DNA from: JAGNZR01 sp051648485
GTDB taxonomy: Bacteria; Fusobacteriota; Fusobacteriia; Fusobacteriales; Fusobacteriaceae
Assembly (NCBI GenBank): GCA_051648485.1
Contig: JBOFFH010000009.1
Location: 1 to 6,966, forward strand
Reading direction: 5' to 3'
Length of the DNA: 6,966 nucleotides
In this document: in pieces, positions 6,171-6,966 of the stretch
Numbering within the stretch: the stretch's first letter is position 1
How the letters are laid out: the number at the start of each line of letters is the position of its first letter
The notes under the pieces: generated by a model
Seen by the model: only the letters and a program-made list of their open reading frames with translations
What the model was told of the DNA's origin: nothing
Database searches by the model: none
Program-made: the position numbers and the translations under genes

Positions 6171-6966
6171 TTGGAAAAAAAATTAAATATACATAAAGGT
6201 TTTTTTAAAATTTTGATATTGGGAATTTTAATTTTAAGCACGGGATGTTCTGCTATTATGGAAAGTATTGGGAACAATAAGATAGAAACTGCAATTTCTC
6301 AATATAATCACCTAGGAGTGAGTGAAGCTTCTTTTGAAAATATTTCTAAAGGTCTGAATTATTTACCACAATCTTCTGTAGGAATAGACAATCTGAAAAA
6401 ACAATATGCAGATTTAACATTAGAAAAAAACAATATTTATTTAAAAAAACAATATAATAATGTTAATGTCAAAAGATTAAAATTATACATTTATGCCAGT
6501 GAAAAAATTATTAATCTGAAATCTAAAATTGAAGAATTGAAAAACATAAATACAAACTCAACTTTGGAAAGAGAAAAATTCATTAAATTTTCTGACGAAT
6601 ATATAAAAAATATGAATAGTAAAAATTTATCACGAGAAGAAAAAATTCAACTTTTAAAAGAATATGAAGAACTGACTAAATATAGTCAGTCTGCACTGTT
6701 AAAAGAGAGTATCTATAGATTAAAAAATGAAGTCATTATAAGATACCACACAGTTTTAAACAGTAGATTTTATTCTAGAGATTACGATTTAAGATATCTT
6801 TTTGCAAAAACAGCTACAAATTCGTCCTTAAATAAAGTTAAAAAGTATACTCAATATATGGGGAATTTAGAAATGAATAATTCCAATTATTCTAGAAATA
6901 ATATTATTGTGATAGATATAACTAGTCTGAATTTCAACTCTTTAAAATCAGAACTTATAAAAAAAG
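6171..6966 (+). CDS. Putative lipoprotein of unknown function; 3' end outside window
   Basis: The frame is open for 265 codons from TTG at 6171 to the right edge without a stop. The N-terminus is a lipoprotein signal: MEKKLNIHKGFFK, a hydrophobic core (ILILGILIL, 14-22) and a lipobox-like STGC with the acylated cysteine at C26. The -3 residue is Ser where Leu is usual, with Leu at -4. The mature part is very rich in Lys, Asn, Ile, Glu and Tyr and is predicted mostly helical; segments near residues 77-127 and 140-190 look able to form coiled coils. Near residues 225-230 is RYLFAK, and near 249-265 a more hydrophobic beta-like stretch (NIIVIDITSLNF) appears. I do not recognise a family. The lipid anchor places it on the cell envelope, facing the periplasm or the exterior. 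It follows adhE in the same direction but is separated by a strong terminator, so it is its own transcription unit. A run of eight A residues (6175-6182) follows the start codon. Confidence 0.8.
   Translation, partial: MEKKLNIHKGFFKILILGILILSTGCSAIMESIGNNKIETAISQYNHLGVSEASFENISKGLNYLPQSSVGIDNLKKQYADLTLEKNNIYLKKQYNNVNVKRLKLYIYASEKIINLKSKIEELKNINTNSTLEREKFIKFSDEYIKNMNSKNLSREEKIQLLKEYEELTKYSQSALLKESIYRLKNEVIIRYHTVLNSRFYSRDYDLRYLFAKTATNSSLNKVKKYTQYMGNLEMNNSNYSRNNIIVIDITSLNFNSLKSELIKK

Overview
The window is an AT-rich stretch of a low-GC bacterial chromosome. Arginine codons are almost all AGA, Shine-Dalgarno sites are strong (AGGAGG type), and GTG and TTG starts are used. These traits and the fermentative gene content fit an anaerobe of the Fusobacteriota or Clostridia. 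I lean towards Fusobacteriota, but the window has no rRNA or other marker gene to settle it.

Layout from left to right. Positions 1-1119 (+) hold the C-terminal part of a fusion protein: the second half of a GNAT acetyltransferase fold followed by a complete cation diffusion facilitator (CDF) transporter. Its four metal-site residues (N, D, D, D) resemble manganese-type CDF exporters. It converges, across only 22 bp and without a convincing terminator, on a minus-strand pair: a lactose/cellobiose-family PTS EIIC permease (1142-2476) and, upstream of it, a small secreted protein of unknown function (2545-3093). A 321-bp divergent intergenic region (3094-3414) separates this pair from adhE (3415-6027, +). 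It carries a perfect 14-bp direct repeat, one copy nearer each gene. adhE encodes the bifunctional aldehyde/alcohol dehydrogenase with all expected catalytic and metal-binding residues, and ends at a strong intrinsic terminator (6041-6075). A TTG-initiated lipoprotein gene starts at 6171 and runs off the right edge.

How the genes relate. AdhE reduces acetyl-CoA to ethanol and regenerates NAD+, which suits sugar fermentation fed by PTS uptake, but nothing in the window proves the two are co-regulated. The EIIC has no EIIA or EIIB beside it and carries Gln where a conserved sugar-binding His is expected.

I do not see a defence system, mobile element, CRISPR array or RNA gene. The points most worth a second look are the GNAT-CDF fusion with a degenerate CoA loop, the EIIC His-to-Gln change, the shared 14-bp repeats between the divergent genes, and an in-frame Shine-Dalgarno plus ATG at the ALDH/ADH domain junction of adhE that uses the gene's only AGG codon.
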